A DNA stretch of 64,000 nucleotides from Archangium violaceum Cb vi76 (GTDB taxonomy: Bacteria > Myxococcota > Myxococcia > Myxococcales > Myxococcaceae). The notes beneath the pieces were generated by a model that was not told the origin of the DNA, made no database searches, and saw nothing but the letters and a program-made list of their open reading frames with translations. The translations under genes were made by a program, and so were the position numbers. The stretch is from contig NZ_JPMI01000003.1 in NCBI RefSeq assembly GCF_000733295.1, forward strand, positions 62,001-126,000. The letters run 5' to 3'. Positions 52,033 through 61,046 of this stretch are shown one piece after another (the first letter of the stretch is position 1; the number at the start of each line of letters is the position of its first letter).

Positions 52033-54855
52033 TCAAGCGGAGGGCGGTGACTCGTCCTTCGTGCCCAGCTTCTCCAGCAACAACGAGCGTTGCTCCAGCG
52101 GCAGTTCGAGCAGGACGCTCCTGTCGCCGCTCTGCCGGTAGCGTGCCGCCACCGACAGCATGTCGAGGGGAATGCGGCAATCGGGCCTGTCCGCGAGCGC
52201 CTCCTGGAGGGGGGGAATCGCCTTGGTCCACGCATCGTCCGCGAGCAGATCTTCTTCGAGGCAGTGGTCGAGAAGCTCGGACAGGATGGCGGGCATGAGC
52301 CCGCCCTGTTGATGCTTGTCGAGCACCATCCGGAGTTGCGGAACCTGCCGTGCCATCGCGACCACACCGCGGAGCTGCTGCTCGATGGCCAGGACATCGC
52401 GGAGCGAAGTGGCCAGGACGTCCTGATTCACGGACTCCGCGATTCCATGCAGCGTGCGGTCGAGTATGGACATGGCAGCTCCGAAGCCCGCGCTACCCGT
52501 CAAGGCCTCTATCTCCAGAAGGGTGAGTTCCTTGTCCTCGGGGGCTTCCTGCTTGGCGCTTTCAGCAACAGCCAGCGCCTCCTTGTATCGGGAGAGCCGG
52601 AGCAGTGCGCCCGCCCGCTGCTTCCGGAAGAGCGCCTTCTTTTCTTCTCTCTTCTCGAACTCGTCGATCCAGGAGAGAACCTCCGAGGGACGCCCAAGTC
52701 CAATCAAGAAATCCAGGGTGATCTCGGTGGCATGCTCATCTGGATGCAGGGCGAGCACGTTCAGTCCAGCCCGTGCCGCGTCTTCGGTACGCCCAAGTGC
52801 ATACAGGTCAATTGCCCTGAAGACATGACTCCAGACATCACCAGGATTGGACTCTATCGCCTTGTCCAATTGGGCGAGTGCGTCTTTGTGTCTTCCAAGA
52901 ATCGCCAGGGACCGGCCATAAGATGCGATTGCGACCGGGTCGGCCGAGAGCTTCTCTGGAGCCAGCTCCGCCAGAGAGACCGCTTCGTCGTGCTTGTCCT
53001 GGGCATTCAGTGAAAGGAAGAGCCCGCGAAACGCCAGGGGCTCGTCTGGGGCCAACTCCAGATACTTCCGGTAGGCTTGCTCGGCTTCGGCATGTCTACC
53101 CAGGTCATGCGCGAGCTGCGCGAAGGTTTCGATATGGGCACGGTCATTGGAGGCTAGCTGAAATGCCCGCCTGAAATGCTCGGTCGCCAGTTCCTTGCGT
53201 CCGCTCTGCTCCAACAGGTTGGCATAATCATAAATGAGCAGTGGCTCCTCTGGATTGAGGGAGAGGGCGCGCCCTTCTACCTCCAGGGCTTCCTCGACTC
53301 TTCCGAGGTGTACCAGGCTCGTTGCAATGATGATGAGGAGAGGGACTTCATCCGGGTATTGTGCTGCACCTTTCGTCGCCACTTCGAGGGCGTCCTCGAA
53401 GCGGTGGAGGCCATTCATCGCCCAGGCCAGTACATAGTAGTAGCCAGGAGAAGGCCGCTCCTGAAGGAGCCGAGGCATCGCATCCACCAGCCCCTGGTAG
53501 TCCTGCGCCTTGATGCATCGCTGGGCCTCGGCATCCAGGTGCTCCAGGAAGGGCTCCCGCGGATCCTGCGCGAAATCCTGGAGCGCGGCAGTGATGTGCA
53601 GCCGATCGACGCGCCGGGTTTCTGGCCCAGTCTGTTTCAGCAGATCGAGCTTGGTTCGAAGTTCCCGCCCAGAGAACCAGTGCCGCAGGAACTCGACGAA
53701 GAGCTTGAAGTGCTCCGTGCGGTTGTCCTTGATGTCCACGCAGATGCGCATCAGCGGTTCGGCCAGCTCGTAGTACGACTCGCGTCCCACCTTCGTGCTG
53801 AGCACGAACTGGAGCTTCGCCAGCTCGCCGAGCTGCTTGGCCGTGACCTGCTGGGAGATCAGGCACCGCATGGCCAGGTCCTTCACGATGATTGGCCTGG
53901 CCTCCTGGCACAGCAACTCGATGATCTTCCGCTGCTGGGGCGTGAGCTGCCGCATGCGGTCCTGGTAGTAGGGCGTCAGGTCATCGGCCATGCGCATGAA
54001 GGGCCCGATGAGCTCCTCAAGGGACTCCTCGTCCAGGAAGTCAGAGAGGATGACATAGACGCGATGGTTGCCGCCGGCCAGGTGGTGGATGGCCCGGACG
54101 CGCGCCCGACCCGTGGGCGTCAGCAGGAAGTCCGCCAGTCCGCTACGTCCCTCCAGGAGTGCCTTCTGGCGCAGCAACTCCGTCGCCGTGTCGAAGTCCA
54201 GCCGCTCCAGCGACTTGATGGTGAAGAAGTTGTAGAAGGGCGAGCTTTGGAGCCGCACCCCCGAGAACAGCGCCGGAGTGGTGGCCAGGATGGTCCAGAA
54301 AGGGTGCTCCTGGATGAATGAGCGCCAGCGTTTCTGGCCCTCGTCTCCCAATCCTTCGAACAGGTCGGACAGGTTCTCGCAGATGAGCAGGAGCGTGCTT
54401 CCCCGGATGTAGTCGATTAGGAGCGACTCGGCGGTCCGTAGCGCTGCCTCCGGGCTCTGTTTGAAGGCCTCGTAGATACGATCGAGCGACGCGGAGAGCC
54501 CCGGCGTGCCCTCTTGCGCATAAAGCGCACGCAGGATTCTCACCAGCAGGTCCAGGAAGGAGGCGACACCCCATTCCTCTTCGTTCAGATAGGCGATCTT
54601 CAGCCGCGCGCGTGCCGCGGCGTATGCCTCGTCGTTCTTCAGCTTGTGGGCGGCGAGCGAGACGAAGTGGGTCTTCCCCATTCCTCGCGCACCCACGAGG
54701 AGGATGTAGTGCTTCTCCTTCCGGGTCGCCGAGGCGGTGATGCGCTTGAGGATGTCCTTCATCAAGGCATCCCGGCCCACGAAGAGCTGCTCGAGCGCCT
54801 GTCCCGACATGTTGCCGGGGCTGTAGCGGGAGGTCGTGACGAGTCCACGAGTCAT
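52033..54855 (-). CDS. P-loop ATPase with TPR repeats
   Basis: A 940-residue protein from ATG 54855, overlapping the upstream ATPase stop by four bases; an in-frame ATG at 54876 is the alternative. Residues about 25-300 are an AAA/STAND-like ATPase: LFVGRDALMKDILKRI, Walker A GARGMGKT at 55-62, Walker B-like STLLLICENLSDLFEGL. A winged-helix-like section follows (TPQQRKIIELLCQEARPIIVKDLAMRCLISQQVTAKQLGELAKL). From about 460 to 780 there are TPR repeats (PDEVPLLIIIATSLVHLGRVEEALEVEGRALSLNPEE and others). Probably a multiprotein ATP-driven switch with its partner; the process is unknown. Confidence 0.78.
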   Translation of the reverse strand: MTRGLVTTSRYSPGNMSGQALEQLFVGRDALMKDILKRITASATRKEKHYILLVGARGMGKTHFVSLAAHKLKNDEAYAAARARLKIAYLNEEEWGVASFLDLLVRILRALYAQEGTPGLSASLDRIYEAFKQSPEAALRTAESLLIDYIRGSTLLLICENLSDLFEGLGDEGQKRWRSFIQEHPFWTILATTPALFSGVRLQSSPFYNFFTIKSLERLDFDTATELLRQKALLEGRSGLADFLLTPTGRARVRAIHHLAGGNHRVYVILSDFLDEESLEELIGPFMRMADDLTPYYQDRMRQLTPQQRKIIELLCQEARPIIVKDLAMRCLISQQVTAKQLGELAKLQFVLSTKVGRESYYELAEPLMRICVDIKDNRTEHFKLFVEFLRHWFSGRELRTKLDLLKQTGPETRRVDRLHITAALQDFAQDPREPFLEHLDAEAQRCIKAQDYQGLVDAMPRLLQERPSPGYYYVLAWAMNGLHRFEDALEVATKGAAQYPDEVPLLIIIATSLVHLGRVEEALEVEGRALSLNPEEPLLIYDYANLLEQSGRKELATEHFRRAFQLASNDRAHIETFAQLAHDLGRHAEAEQAYRKYLELAPDEPLAFRGLFLSLNAQDKHDEAVSLAELAPEKLSADPVAIASYGRSLAILGRHKDALAQLDKAIESNPGDVWSHVFRAIDLYALGRTEDAARAGLNVLALHPDEHATEITLDFLIGLGRPSEVLSWIDEFEKREEKKALFRKQRAGALLRLSRYKEALAVAESAKQEAPEDKELTLLEIEALTGSAGFGAAMSILDRTLHGIAESVNQDVLATSLRDVLAIEQQLRGVVAMARQVPQLRMVLDKHQQGGLMPAILSELLDHCLEEDLLADDAWTKAIPPLQEALADRPDCRIPLDMLSVAARYRQSGDRSVLLELPLEQRSLLLEKLGTKDESPPSA

Positions 54856-56036
54856 AGCCGGTTGTGCCTCCACCACTGCTTGACGACATGCCAGCGGAAG
54901 TCATGGGCCATCACGTCGTCGCGACGGTCGAGTGTGAGGTAGTGGTCGCGCCGCAACAGCAGGCACGTCTCACGAACCTGCTCGTCTCGCACCTCGGGGA
55001 GCGTGTGGCGCGCGAGGTTGATGAGGTTGTCCATTGTCGTCGCGCCCTCCTGAGAGGCCACCGCGTCCAACACGATTAGAGACAGGCGCGCTTCCTCTGG
55101 CCCGTAGTAGGTGGAGAGCCGCTGCAGGTAATAGGCGAGATGGGCCGGATCGTCATCCGCACAAACCAGGGCCTCCGCGCTCGCGGTGATGTCCGTGGTC
55201 GAGGCCGGCCGGCCCAACTCTCCGAGCCGATCGACGATGTGATGGATGTAGTAGGGGAAACCTCCGATGGCCTTGTGAAGGTGCCGCGCGAGTGTCTCGA
55301 CGTCGGAGGGCGGATGCTCGAGGCCGCAGAGCAGGCGAGAGGCCAGTTCAATGGTCTCTGCTTCGACCATGGGGGGAACCGTCTCCAGGTGCATGTCGTT
55401 GACCGGGTCGTTGGCGTTTCCCGCCACCCGGAGCGTCCGGAGCACGAGGTGCAGTCCGATGGAGCCCGTGAAGAGGAACCGCAGGCGCGCTCCGTGCTGC
55501 TGTCGAAGGCTTCGGAGCAGATCGAGCAACTGGATGACGCTGTCCGCCCCCTCGCGCTTGTGCAGGTTGTGCAGCATCAGCGGCAGCTCGTCCCACATCA
55601 GGACGACCTTGTCCTCGGGCCCGACGGCCTCAAGGACATCGTTCACCGCATCGATGAGCAGCCCCTTCCAGTTGTTCCGGGCCTCGGGCAGGTCCAGGTT
55701 GCCCAACTTCTTGGGCAGCACGGTGCTCCAGAGATCGACGGCCTTCCGCTTCGCCCGCTTGAGTCCGGAGAGCTGGTGATCCACGGCCCGGTAGAGCGCG
55801 CGAACCAGCTCGGTCAGGCCATGGACTGACTCCAGGTCTTGGTAGAACGTGGCGAAGCCGTCCCGTCCGGTCTCGTGCATCTTGAGCACGATGTGGGTCT
55901 TTCCGAGGCGGCGCTCCGCCCCCAGAACAAGGCCCTGCCGCTCCAGGATCCGCCAATACCGGCGGATTTCCTGCTCACGGCCGACGATGTCGTCGACACC
56001 CAGCCGCCCACCTGGATTCACCACGAGAGGTCTCAT
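54852..56036 (-). CDS. AAA-type ATP-binding protein
   Basis: A 394-residue ATPase. The N-terminal IVGREQEIRRYWRILERQGLVL leads to Walker A GAERRLGKT (39-47) and Walker B KVVLMWDE (143-150), then LRFLFTGSIGLHLVL as sensor 1-like strand. The arrangement resembles the ORC1/Cdc6-like and archaeal-type ATPase_2 group rather than ABC proteins. ATG 56036 (MRPLVVNPGG) is preferred to 56066 because tandem operator-like repeats abut the latter. It overlaps the following TPR ATPase by four bases, so the two are made together. Function unknown; a regulatory or defence role is possible but unproven. Confidence 0.75.
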   Translation of the reverse strand: MRPLVVNPGGRLGVDDIVGREQEIRRYWRILERQGLVLGAERRLGKTHIVLKMHETGRDGFATFYQDLESVHGLTELVRALYRAVDHQLSGLKRAKRKAVDLWSTVLPKKLGNLDLPEARNNWKGLLIDAVNDVLEAVGPEDKVVLMWDELPLMLHNLHKREGADSVIQLLDLLRSLRQQHGARLRFLFTGSIGLHLVLRTLRVAGNANDPVNDMHLETVPPMVEAETIELASRLLCGLEHPPSDVETLARHLHKAIGGFPYYIHHIVDRLGELGRPASTTDITASAEALVCADDDPAHLAYYLQRLSTYYGPEEARLSLIVLDAVASQEGATTMDNLINLARHTLPEVRDEQVRETCLLLRRDHYLTLDRRDDVMAHDFRWHVVKQWWRHNRL

Positions 56037-56065
56037 GCGCGGCAGATCTAGTGCATAGCACAGCA

Positions 56066-56097
56066 TACGTCAATTCCATCGTACGTCGAATTCATCG
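56066..56097. promoter_or_regulatory. Tandem 16-bp operator-like repeats
   Basis: Two direct repeats in tandem, TACGTCAATTCCATCG (56066-56081) and TACGTCGAATTCATCG (56082-56097), identical at 12 of 16 positions, in an unusually AT-rich patch immediately upstream of the two-ATPase operon. Spacing of 16 bases is about one and a half helical turns. A repressor-binding or promoter site is inferred. Confidence 0.5.
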
Positions 56098-56246
56098 TGT
56101 GATGGGGTGGGGCATGACAGCTCTTCCTCCCCCTGGTGTTGCTCCTGCGGGTGTTGGTGGAGGGGCGCTTCTTGAGCCCTGCTGCTCCTGTTGATCCGTT
56201 CTGTCGGGTTTTGCTAGAGGTCAATTTCCCCGAGGAGGAGCGAATC

Positions 56247-56654
56247 ATGAAGATGCAGCTGGTGGTGCTGTCCCTGGTGTCCCTGATGGCGGCGTGTGGT
56301 GGTGTGTCGGAGCAGGAGCCGGTCGTCCCCGCGAGCGTGGAAGAGGCGCTGGAGATCGGTGGTATCGCCTGCGGCCCCAACGTGTGTGGCGTGGGCACCT
56401 ACTGCTGCAACTCGAGCTGTGGCGTGTGCGCCCCCAAGGGTGCCGCGTGTCTCGACGTCATGTGCGAGACGAGCGCCCAGCCCGAGGTGGAGGCCCAGGT
56501 GAAGCAGCCCGAGCCCGAGCCCGCCGCCATCTCCATCGGCTCCGGTGGCCCGTGCGGCACGAACTACTGCGGCAAGGGTTACTTCTGCTGCAACCCGGGC
56601 TGCGGTGTGTGCGCGCCCACGGGTGGCGGCTGCCCTGACGTGATGTGCGACTGA
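56247..56654 (+). CDS. Cys-rich two-repeat lipoprotein
   Basis: A 135-residue protein starting at ATG 56247 behind GAGGAG. Lipobox MAACG places the lipid Cys at 17. Two copies of a cysteine-rich unit follow: CGPNVCGVGTYCCNSSCGVC with a CAPKGAACLDVMCE end, and CGTNYCGKGYFCCNPGCGVC with CAPTGGGCPDVMCD end, joined by an acidic/Pro linker. Each unit has nine or so Cys, predicting tightly disulphide-bonded knots on the cell surface. No known enzyme motif. A hairpin terminator follows. Expressed alone; function unknown. Confidence 0.8.
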   Translation: MKMQLVVLSLVSLMAACGGVSEQEPVVPASVEEALEIGGIACGPNVCGVGTYCCNSSCGVCAPKGAACLDVMCETSAQPEVEAQVKQPEPEPAAISIGSGGPCGTNYCGKGYFCCNPGCGVCAPTGGGCPDVMCD

Positions 56655-56712
56655 GCAGGCGAGCGGACGAGCACTCGTCCCGCCGCTGAGGTTTCCAGAC
56701 CCCAAAAAGACC

Positions 56713-56748
56713 CGTGGGCCCGGTGCCGAAATCGGCTCCGCGCCCACG
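56713..56748 (+). terminator. Hairpin terminator after the Cys-rich lipoprotein
   Basis: CGTGGGC (56713-56719) pairs with GCCCACG (56742-56748), with an inner GCCG-AAAT-CGGC stem. A short T/C-rich tract follows (CTTTCCC). Position 59 bases after the stop supports the call. Confidence 0.5.
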
Positions 56749-56836
56749 TGCCTTTCCCGTCCTTGTTGAGCTGGGTCGTGGGACGAGCTGCGACCCCCAT
56801 GAGCCCTTACGGAAGGAACTTGTTGTAGTCCCCGAA

Positions 56837-56852
56837 GCCCACCGAGGTGGGC
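56837..56852. terminator. Short hairpin, possible terminator
   Basis: GCCCAC-CGAG-GTGGGC, a 6-bp perfect stem with a tetraloop in the convergent region. It could terminate transcription from either side; the T-tract is missing. Confidence 0.35.
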
Positions 56853-56999
56853 CGCTGTGACAGACAGGGTACGCATCACCTCCGACATGCGAGGGGAGGT
56901 GGTTTGTGCCCGGCTGGGGGGTACGAATGGGATGGACGAAAAAGGCGGCTGCCGCCCGAGCGCCCGTACGCCTTCTCTAACCCAGGTAGTGTTTTCTGG

Positions 57000-59675
57000 T
57001 CAACGAGAAGCGCCGCGCAGTGCGGCCGCGCGCTCCCGGCGGGACATGGCCGTGACATCGACGATGTCCACCTCGAGCGCACCCGCGTTGTCCTCCACCC
57101 GGGTGTCCGGGAAGGTGCAACGCAGGGTGTCGGCGCCGGTCAGCTGGTAGCGCTTGCCCGCCTCCAGGAGCCGATGGTTGCGCCGGCCGGACTTCTGGCT
57201 GCTTTCCGCGCACAGCACCCGATGTGTACGGCCCGTGGTGCCGGATCTCAGCTCCGCGAAGTCATCGCGCACGGTGAGCAGGTAGATGGCGTCCGGGTTG
57301 AGCCCGCGCATGGCCAGCTGGTGCTGGGGCGCGAGCACCAGCGCGTTGCGGTTGGGATCAAAGGTGAGCTGGCGCGGCGGCACCCACTTGGACTGGCGCA
57401 GGTTCACCCGCACCGCGCCGGCGTTGTCCGCCGTGTCGTCGTCCAGCAGGAAGACGTGCAGCTTGCGCACGCCCTTGAAGGTGCGCGGCGCGGAGCCGAG
57501 CAGCCCGAAGGACTCCTCCACCGGCAGGTTTTCGCCCTCGGCGAACCAGACCAGGGTGTTGGTGGAGCTCCCCCGGCCCTGGCCCAGCAGGGCGCTGCCG
57601 GTGGTGCTGACGGAGTAGCTCGCCCCGGCGTTGAGCTCGATGGAGGCCGTGGCGTACTTGTCCACCGGGAAGGCGTTGTACTGGGGACGCAGGACGAACA
57701 GCCGCGTCGGGTACTCCACCTCGTTGTACTTCTCGAGATCCACCGGCGCCGCCGCGGTGGCCGGTTCCGCGGGCGTCCCGGCCTGTGGGTCCGCCGTGGC
57801 GGTCCGCGGCTCGCCGGGCTGCTCCGGAGCGGGCACGGTGGCGGTGGGCTCGGGCTTCGGGGCGGAGGGCTCCGGCTCCAGGCGCTCGAGGTCCGCGCGC
57901 ATCGGATTCCCCACCTCGGTGGTGAGGGTGAAGCGCCGGGTCCAGGGACGGTAGCCGGGCAGGGTGACGACGAGGGTGTTGGCCTCGTTGAGCGGAACGT
58001 TCGGCACGACGAGCGGCGTGACGCCGGACACGTCCTTGCCGTTGAGCTTCACCGCGGCGCCCGGGGGGATGGAGCTGATCCACTGCGAGCCCACCGGAAT
58101 GGCCGCCGCTTCGTTCTCGGAGAAGGCGAAGTGGAGGACGGCCATCACCAGGGCGAGGCCGAAGAGGGGCACGCTGATGAGCGTCACCAGACGCTGGCGC
58201 CGCTCGGCGCGCTCCGCTTCCTCGCGGAGCTTGGCCTCGCGCACGGGGCGCAGGTAGTCCGGCACATTCTTGGGCAGGGTGACGGCCGGGGTTTCGACGG
58301 GGGTGTCGCGCGGTGCGTCGGCGCTCTCGGCGGCGGTGGCGGCGTGCGACACGGCCGTGGAGGGCTCCTCCCCCTCCACCTGCGGGGCGGCCATGGTGGA
58401 GATGGAGGGCAAGCGCGGCACGCCAGTGCCCGACGTCACCCGGCGCCCCGAGGCCGAGCTCATGGTGCGCCCTCCCGCGTTGCTGGCGGGCCGGGCGGAG
58501 CCATTGGTGGGCGGCCTGCCTCCGGGACGGCTGCCCGTGTTGCTCGGGAGCCGGCCACTGTCACTGCCGGGCCGCGACTGCACGGCGCGCATGCCGGAGC
58601 CGGTGCTCGTCCTTCCACTGGCCGAGCCCGGCACACGTGCCTGGGCGCCCATCGGCTCGCTGATGGGTTGGGCCTGCCACGCGGCGAGCTGCTCCAGGAA
58701 GGCGGGCGTCACCTCCACCTTGCGGCCCTCGGCGGCGAGCTCCTCGGCGAAGAGGTGGCCCAGCAGCTGCGACAGCATGGCCGGCGAGAAGCGCGGCCAG
58801 CCCGAGTAGAGCTGTTCGCGCAGCGCCTCGGAGAAGGCCTGGGCGGTGGGGTAGCGCTGCTCCCGGTCCAGCGCCATCGCGGTGCCCATCACCGATTCCA
58901 GCTCGGGGCCGATGGCGGGATTGTGGCTGGAGGGGGGCGGATAGTCTCCGTCGAGGATGCGCGGCAGCACCGCGGCGAGCTCGCCCTCGTAGGGGCGCCG
59001 GCCGCACAGCATCTCGTAGAGCACCACGCCCACGGCGAAGATGTCCGAGCGTGCGTCCAGATCCTGCTCGGCCCGGGCCTGCTCGGTGGAGAAGTACGGG
59101 TACTTGCCCTTGAGCGTGCCGGGCGAGGTGCGCGACTCCACGACGCTCGTCGCCTTGGCGATGCCGAAGTCGATGACCTTGACCTGGCCCTCGTAGGAGA
59201 TGAGCACGTTGTCCGGCGACACGTCGCGGTGGACGAGTCCCATGGGCCGGCCGTCCTCCCCGATGTGCCGGTGCGCGTAGTCCAGCCCGTCGCAGATCTG
59301 CGTGGCGACGAACAGCGCCAGCGGCATGGGCAGGCCCGGCAGGCCGGCTTTCTGGGCGCGGCGCAGCAGCTTGGACAGCGTCTGCCCGTGCACGAACTCC
59401 ATGGCCAGGAAGTACTGGCCGTCGATCTCTCCGAAGTCGAAGACCTGGGCGATGTTGCCGTGGGTGAGCCCCGCGGCCACGCGCGCCTCGCTGACGAACA
59501 TCTCCACGAAGTCGGGCTCGTCGGCGAAGTGCGGGAGGATCTGCTTGATGACCACCGGCTTGGTCACCCCCGCGGCGCCCTTCATGCGCGCGCGATAGGT
59601 GATGGCCATCCCGCCCGCGGCGAGCTTCGAGACCAATTCGTACTTGCCAAACTCCCGAGCTTCGTTGGCGGCCAC
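57000..59675 (-). CDS. Ser/Thr protein kinase with PEGA domain
   Basis: An 891-residue kinase with GTG start at 59675. Kinase domain at about 10-275: KYELVSKLAAGGMAITY (Gly loop in degenerate AAGG form), Lys44 in PVVIKQI, HRDVSPDNVLI and IDFGIAK, the myxobacterial-type catalytic loop, all required residues present. A long Ser/Gly/Pro-rich linker follows, a transmembrane helix (LISVPLFGLALVMAVLHFAF), then a PEGA domain (IPPGAAVKLNGKDVSGVTPL) and a C-terminal beta-rich periplasmic part. It probably senses an envelope signal. Divergent from the envelope protein at 59892. Confidence 0.92.
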   Translation of the reverse strand: MAANEAREFGKYELVSKLAAGGMAITYRARMKGAAGVTKPVVIKQILPHFADEPDFVEMFVSEARVAAGLTHGNIAQVFDFGEIDGQYFLAMEFVHGQTLSKLLRRAQKAGLPGLPMPLALFVATQICDGLDYAHRHIGEDGRPMGLVHRDVSPDNVLISYEGQVKVIDFGIAKATSVVESRTSPGTLKGKYPYFSTEQARAEQDLDARSDIFAVGVVLYEMLCGRRPYEGELAAVLPRILDGDYPPPSSHNPAIGPELESVMGTAMALDREQRYPTAQAFSEALREQLYSGWPRFSPAMLSQLLGHLFAEELAAEGRKVEVTPAFLEQLAAWQAQPISEPMGAQARVPGSASGRTSTGSGMRAVQSRPGSDSGRLPSNTGSRPGGRPPTNGSARPASNAGGRTMSSASGRRVTSGTGVPRLPSISTMAAPQVEGEEPSTAVSHAATAAESADAPRDTPVETPAVTLPKNVPDYLRPVREAKLREEAERAERRQRLVTLISVPLFGLALVMAVLHFAFSENEAAAIPVGSQWISSIPPGAAVKLNGKDVSGVTPLVVPNVPLNEANTLVVTLPGYRPWTRRFTLTTEVGNPMRADLERLEPEPSAPKPEPTATVPAPEQPGEPRTATADPQAGTPAEPATAAAPVDLEKYNEVEYPTRLFVLRPQYNAFPVDKYATASIELNAGASYSVSTTGSALLGQGRGSSTNTLVWFAEGENLPVEESFGLLGSAPRTFKGVRKLHVFLLDDDTADNAGAVRVNLRQSKWVPPRQLTFDPNRNALVLAPQHQLAMRGLNPDAIYLLTVRDDFAELRSGTTGRTHRVLCAESSQKSGRRNHRLLEAGKRYQLTGADTLRCTFPDTRVEDNAGALEVDIVDVTAMSRRERAAALRGASR

Positions 59676-59891
59676 GATGCGCGTCGCGTTGTTGGAGGAG
59701 AGGGAGCGTGGAGCATACCCCGCTTCCTGGAAAAGTCCCGCTAGGGGGTACTTCGGGTGGATTTATTGCCTACCTCCGCGGACAGGCTGCGAATCCACCC
59801 GCCAACGTTTTATCCTGGAATCCGCTCGGGGGGCAGCCCCGGCCGGGGTGGACGGGCCCGTCCCCCTGCCCGCCCGAGCGAAGGGGTTGCG

Positions 59892-61046
59892 ATGATGGTG
59901 CGACTGTGGGTGCTCGCCCTGGTGGTGCTCGCCCTGGTGGTGCTGCCGGGCGCGGTCCAGGCCCAGGTATGCGAGGCGCAAGCGGTGGCGGAGGTCCCCG
60001 CCCAGGCCCTCCCCGTCCGGGGGGAGCCCATGGCCGGCGACCAGGAGGTGCCCACCCGGCCGCGTTTCGAGGTGCTGCCGGCGGCCGTCTCGGTGGTGCC
60101 CGGCCTGCTGCTGCACGGGATGGGGTCGCTGGTGGCGGGGGACACCCGGACGGCGGGGCGGCACTTCCTCCTGCAGGGCTCGGGCCTGGGGCTGCTGGTC
60201 GCCGGTGGCATCCCCATCGCCATGTCGGGGGCCTCGCGCCGGGTCATCGGTCCGCTGTACGCGATGACGCTGACGGGGGTGGGCATTCTCTCCATCTCCA
60301 CCCTGGCCAACCTCTATGGCGCCGTGTCGCCCGCCTTCCCACCCGGCCAGGTGGCCCGGCACCTGCCTCCCCTCGAGCTGGAGGCGGGCTACCAGCACGT
60401 GGTGGATCCAGCCTTCGACTACCGGCATTTCGTCTCGGTGGGCGCGCTGGCGCGGCTGAATCGCGTGCGCCTGGAGGCCGGGGTGCGGTTGTCGCCGGAC
60501 GAGGGCAACCTGCGCGTGCGCGTGGGCGGCGCGTACCGGTTGCTGGGTGCACCCGAGGGCTCTCGCGGGCGCCAGGACGGCACGGCGTTGGACCTGGAGG
60601 CCGCGGCGCTGGCGCACCGTTACCCCGCCGAGGTCTTCACCCTGGCCGGTGGCGAGCTCTTCCTGCGGGGCCGCTACGACATGGCGCGCTTCAGCCCGCG
60701 CATGGCCGGCTCCTTCGCGGAGATGGGCGTGGGCTTCGCCATGCAGAGCTACATCTACACGGGCCCGGTGGACGACATCCTCTTCGAGCAGCTCCTCTTC
60801 TCCTTCGGGTATGGCGTGTACCTGGGCCGGGGCGGGCCCTTCCGGGGCGAGGCGATGCTCTATTACGACCACCGCAAGGACGACTTCCCGGGGGGCATCA
60901 AGGCCGGCGGTGGGGTGCCGGGGTTCGTGGGGCTGCGCGGGCGCATGCTCCTCTCCGGGCCGTGGGGCGTGGCCGCGGAGCTCCAGGCGGGCTCGGCGGT
61001 GGTGGGCCGGGTGTCACTCATCTACGCGTTGGGAGGTGAGCCGTGA
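59892..61046 (+). CDS. Envelope beta-barrel-like protein
   Basis: A 384-residue protein from ATG 59892. Signal peptide VRLWVLALVVLALVVLPGAVQAQ. Then a hydrophobic helical segment (about 75-140) and a C-terminal half with alternating hydrophobic strands (VRLEAGVRLSPDEGNLRVRVGGAYRLLG, LFLRGRYDMARFS, GVAAELQAGSAVVGRVSLIYAL), ending with the aromatic/hydrophobic strand typical of outer-membrane barrels. No family is recognised. Its stop overlaps the next start, so it is coupled to the metallophosphoesterase. Confidence 0.65.
   Translation: MMVRLWVLALVVLALVVLPGAVQAQVCEAQAVAEVPAQALPVRGEPMAGDQEVPTRPRFEVLPAAVSVVPGLLLHGMGSLVAGDTRTAGRHFLLQGSGLGLLVAGGIPIAMSGASRRVIGPLYAMTLTGVGILSISTLANLYGAVSPAFPPGQVARHLPPLELEAGYQHVVDPAFDYRHFVSVGALARLNRVRLEAGVRLSPDEGNLRVRVGGAYRLLGAPEGSRGRQDGTALDLEAAALAHRYPAEVFTLAGGELFLRGRYDMARFSPRMAGSFAEMGVGFAMQSYIYTGPVDDILFEQLLFSFGYGVYLGRGGPFRGEAMLYYDHRKDDFPGGIKAGGGVPGFVGLRGRMLLSGPWGVAAELQAGSAVVGRVSLIYALGGEP

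Larger units (their letters stand above)
56655..56999. other. Convergent intergenic region with two hairpins
   Basis: 345 bases with no convincing gene, between the Cys-rich lipoprotein and the convergent PEGA kinase gene. It holds two terminator-like hairpins listed separately. Several short frames here lack a plausible start or composition. Confidence 0.5.

Noticed and set aside
56847-59744. 965-codon plus-strand frame opposite the PEGA kinase
   Set aside because: Gly/Arg/His-rich shadow; the minus strand encodes a complete kinase.
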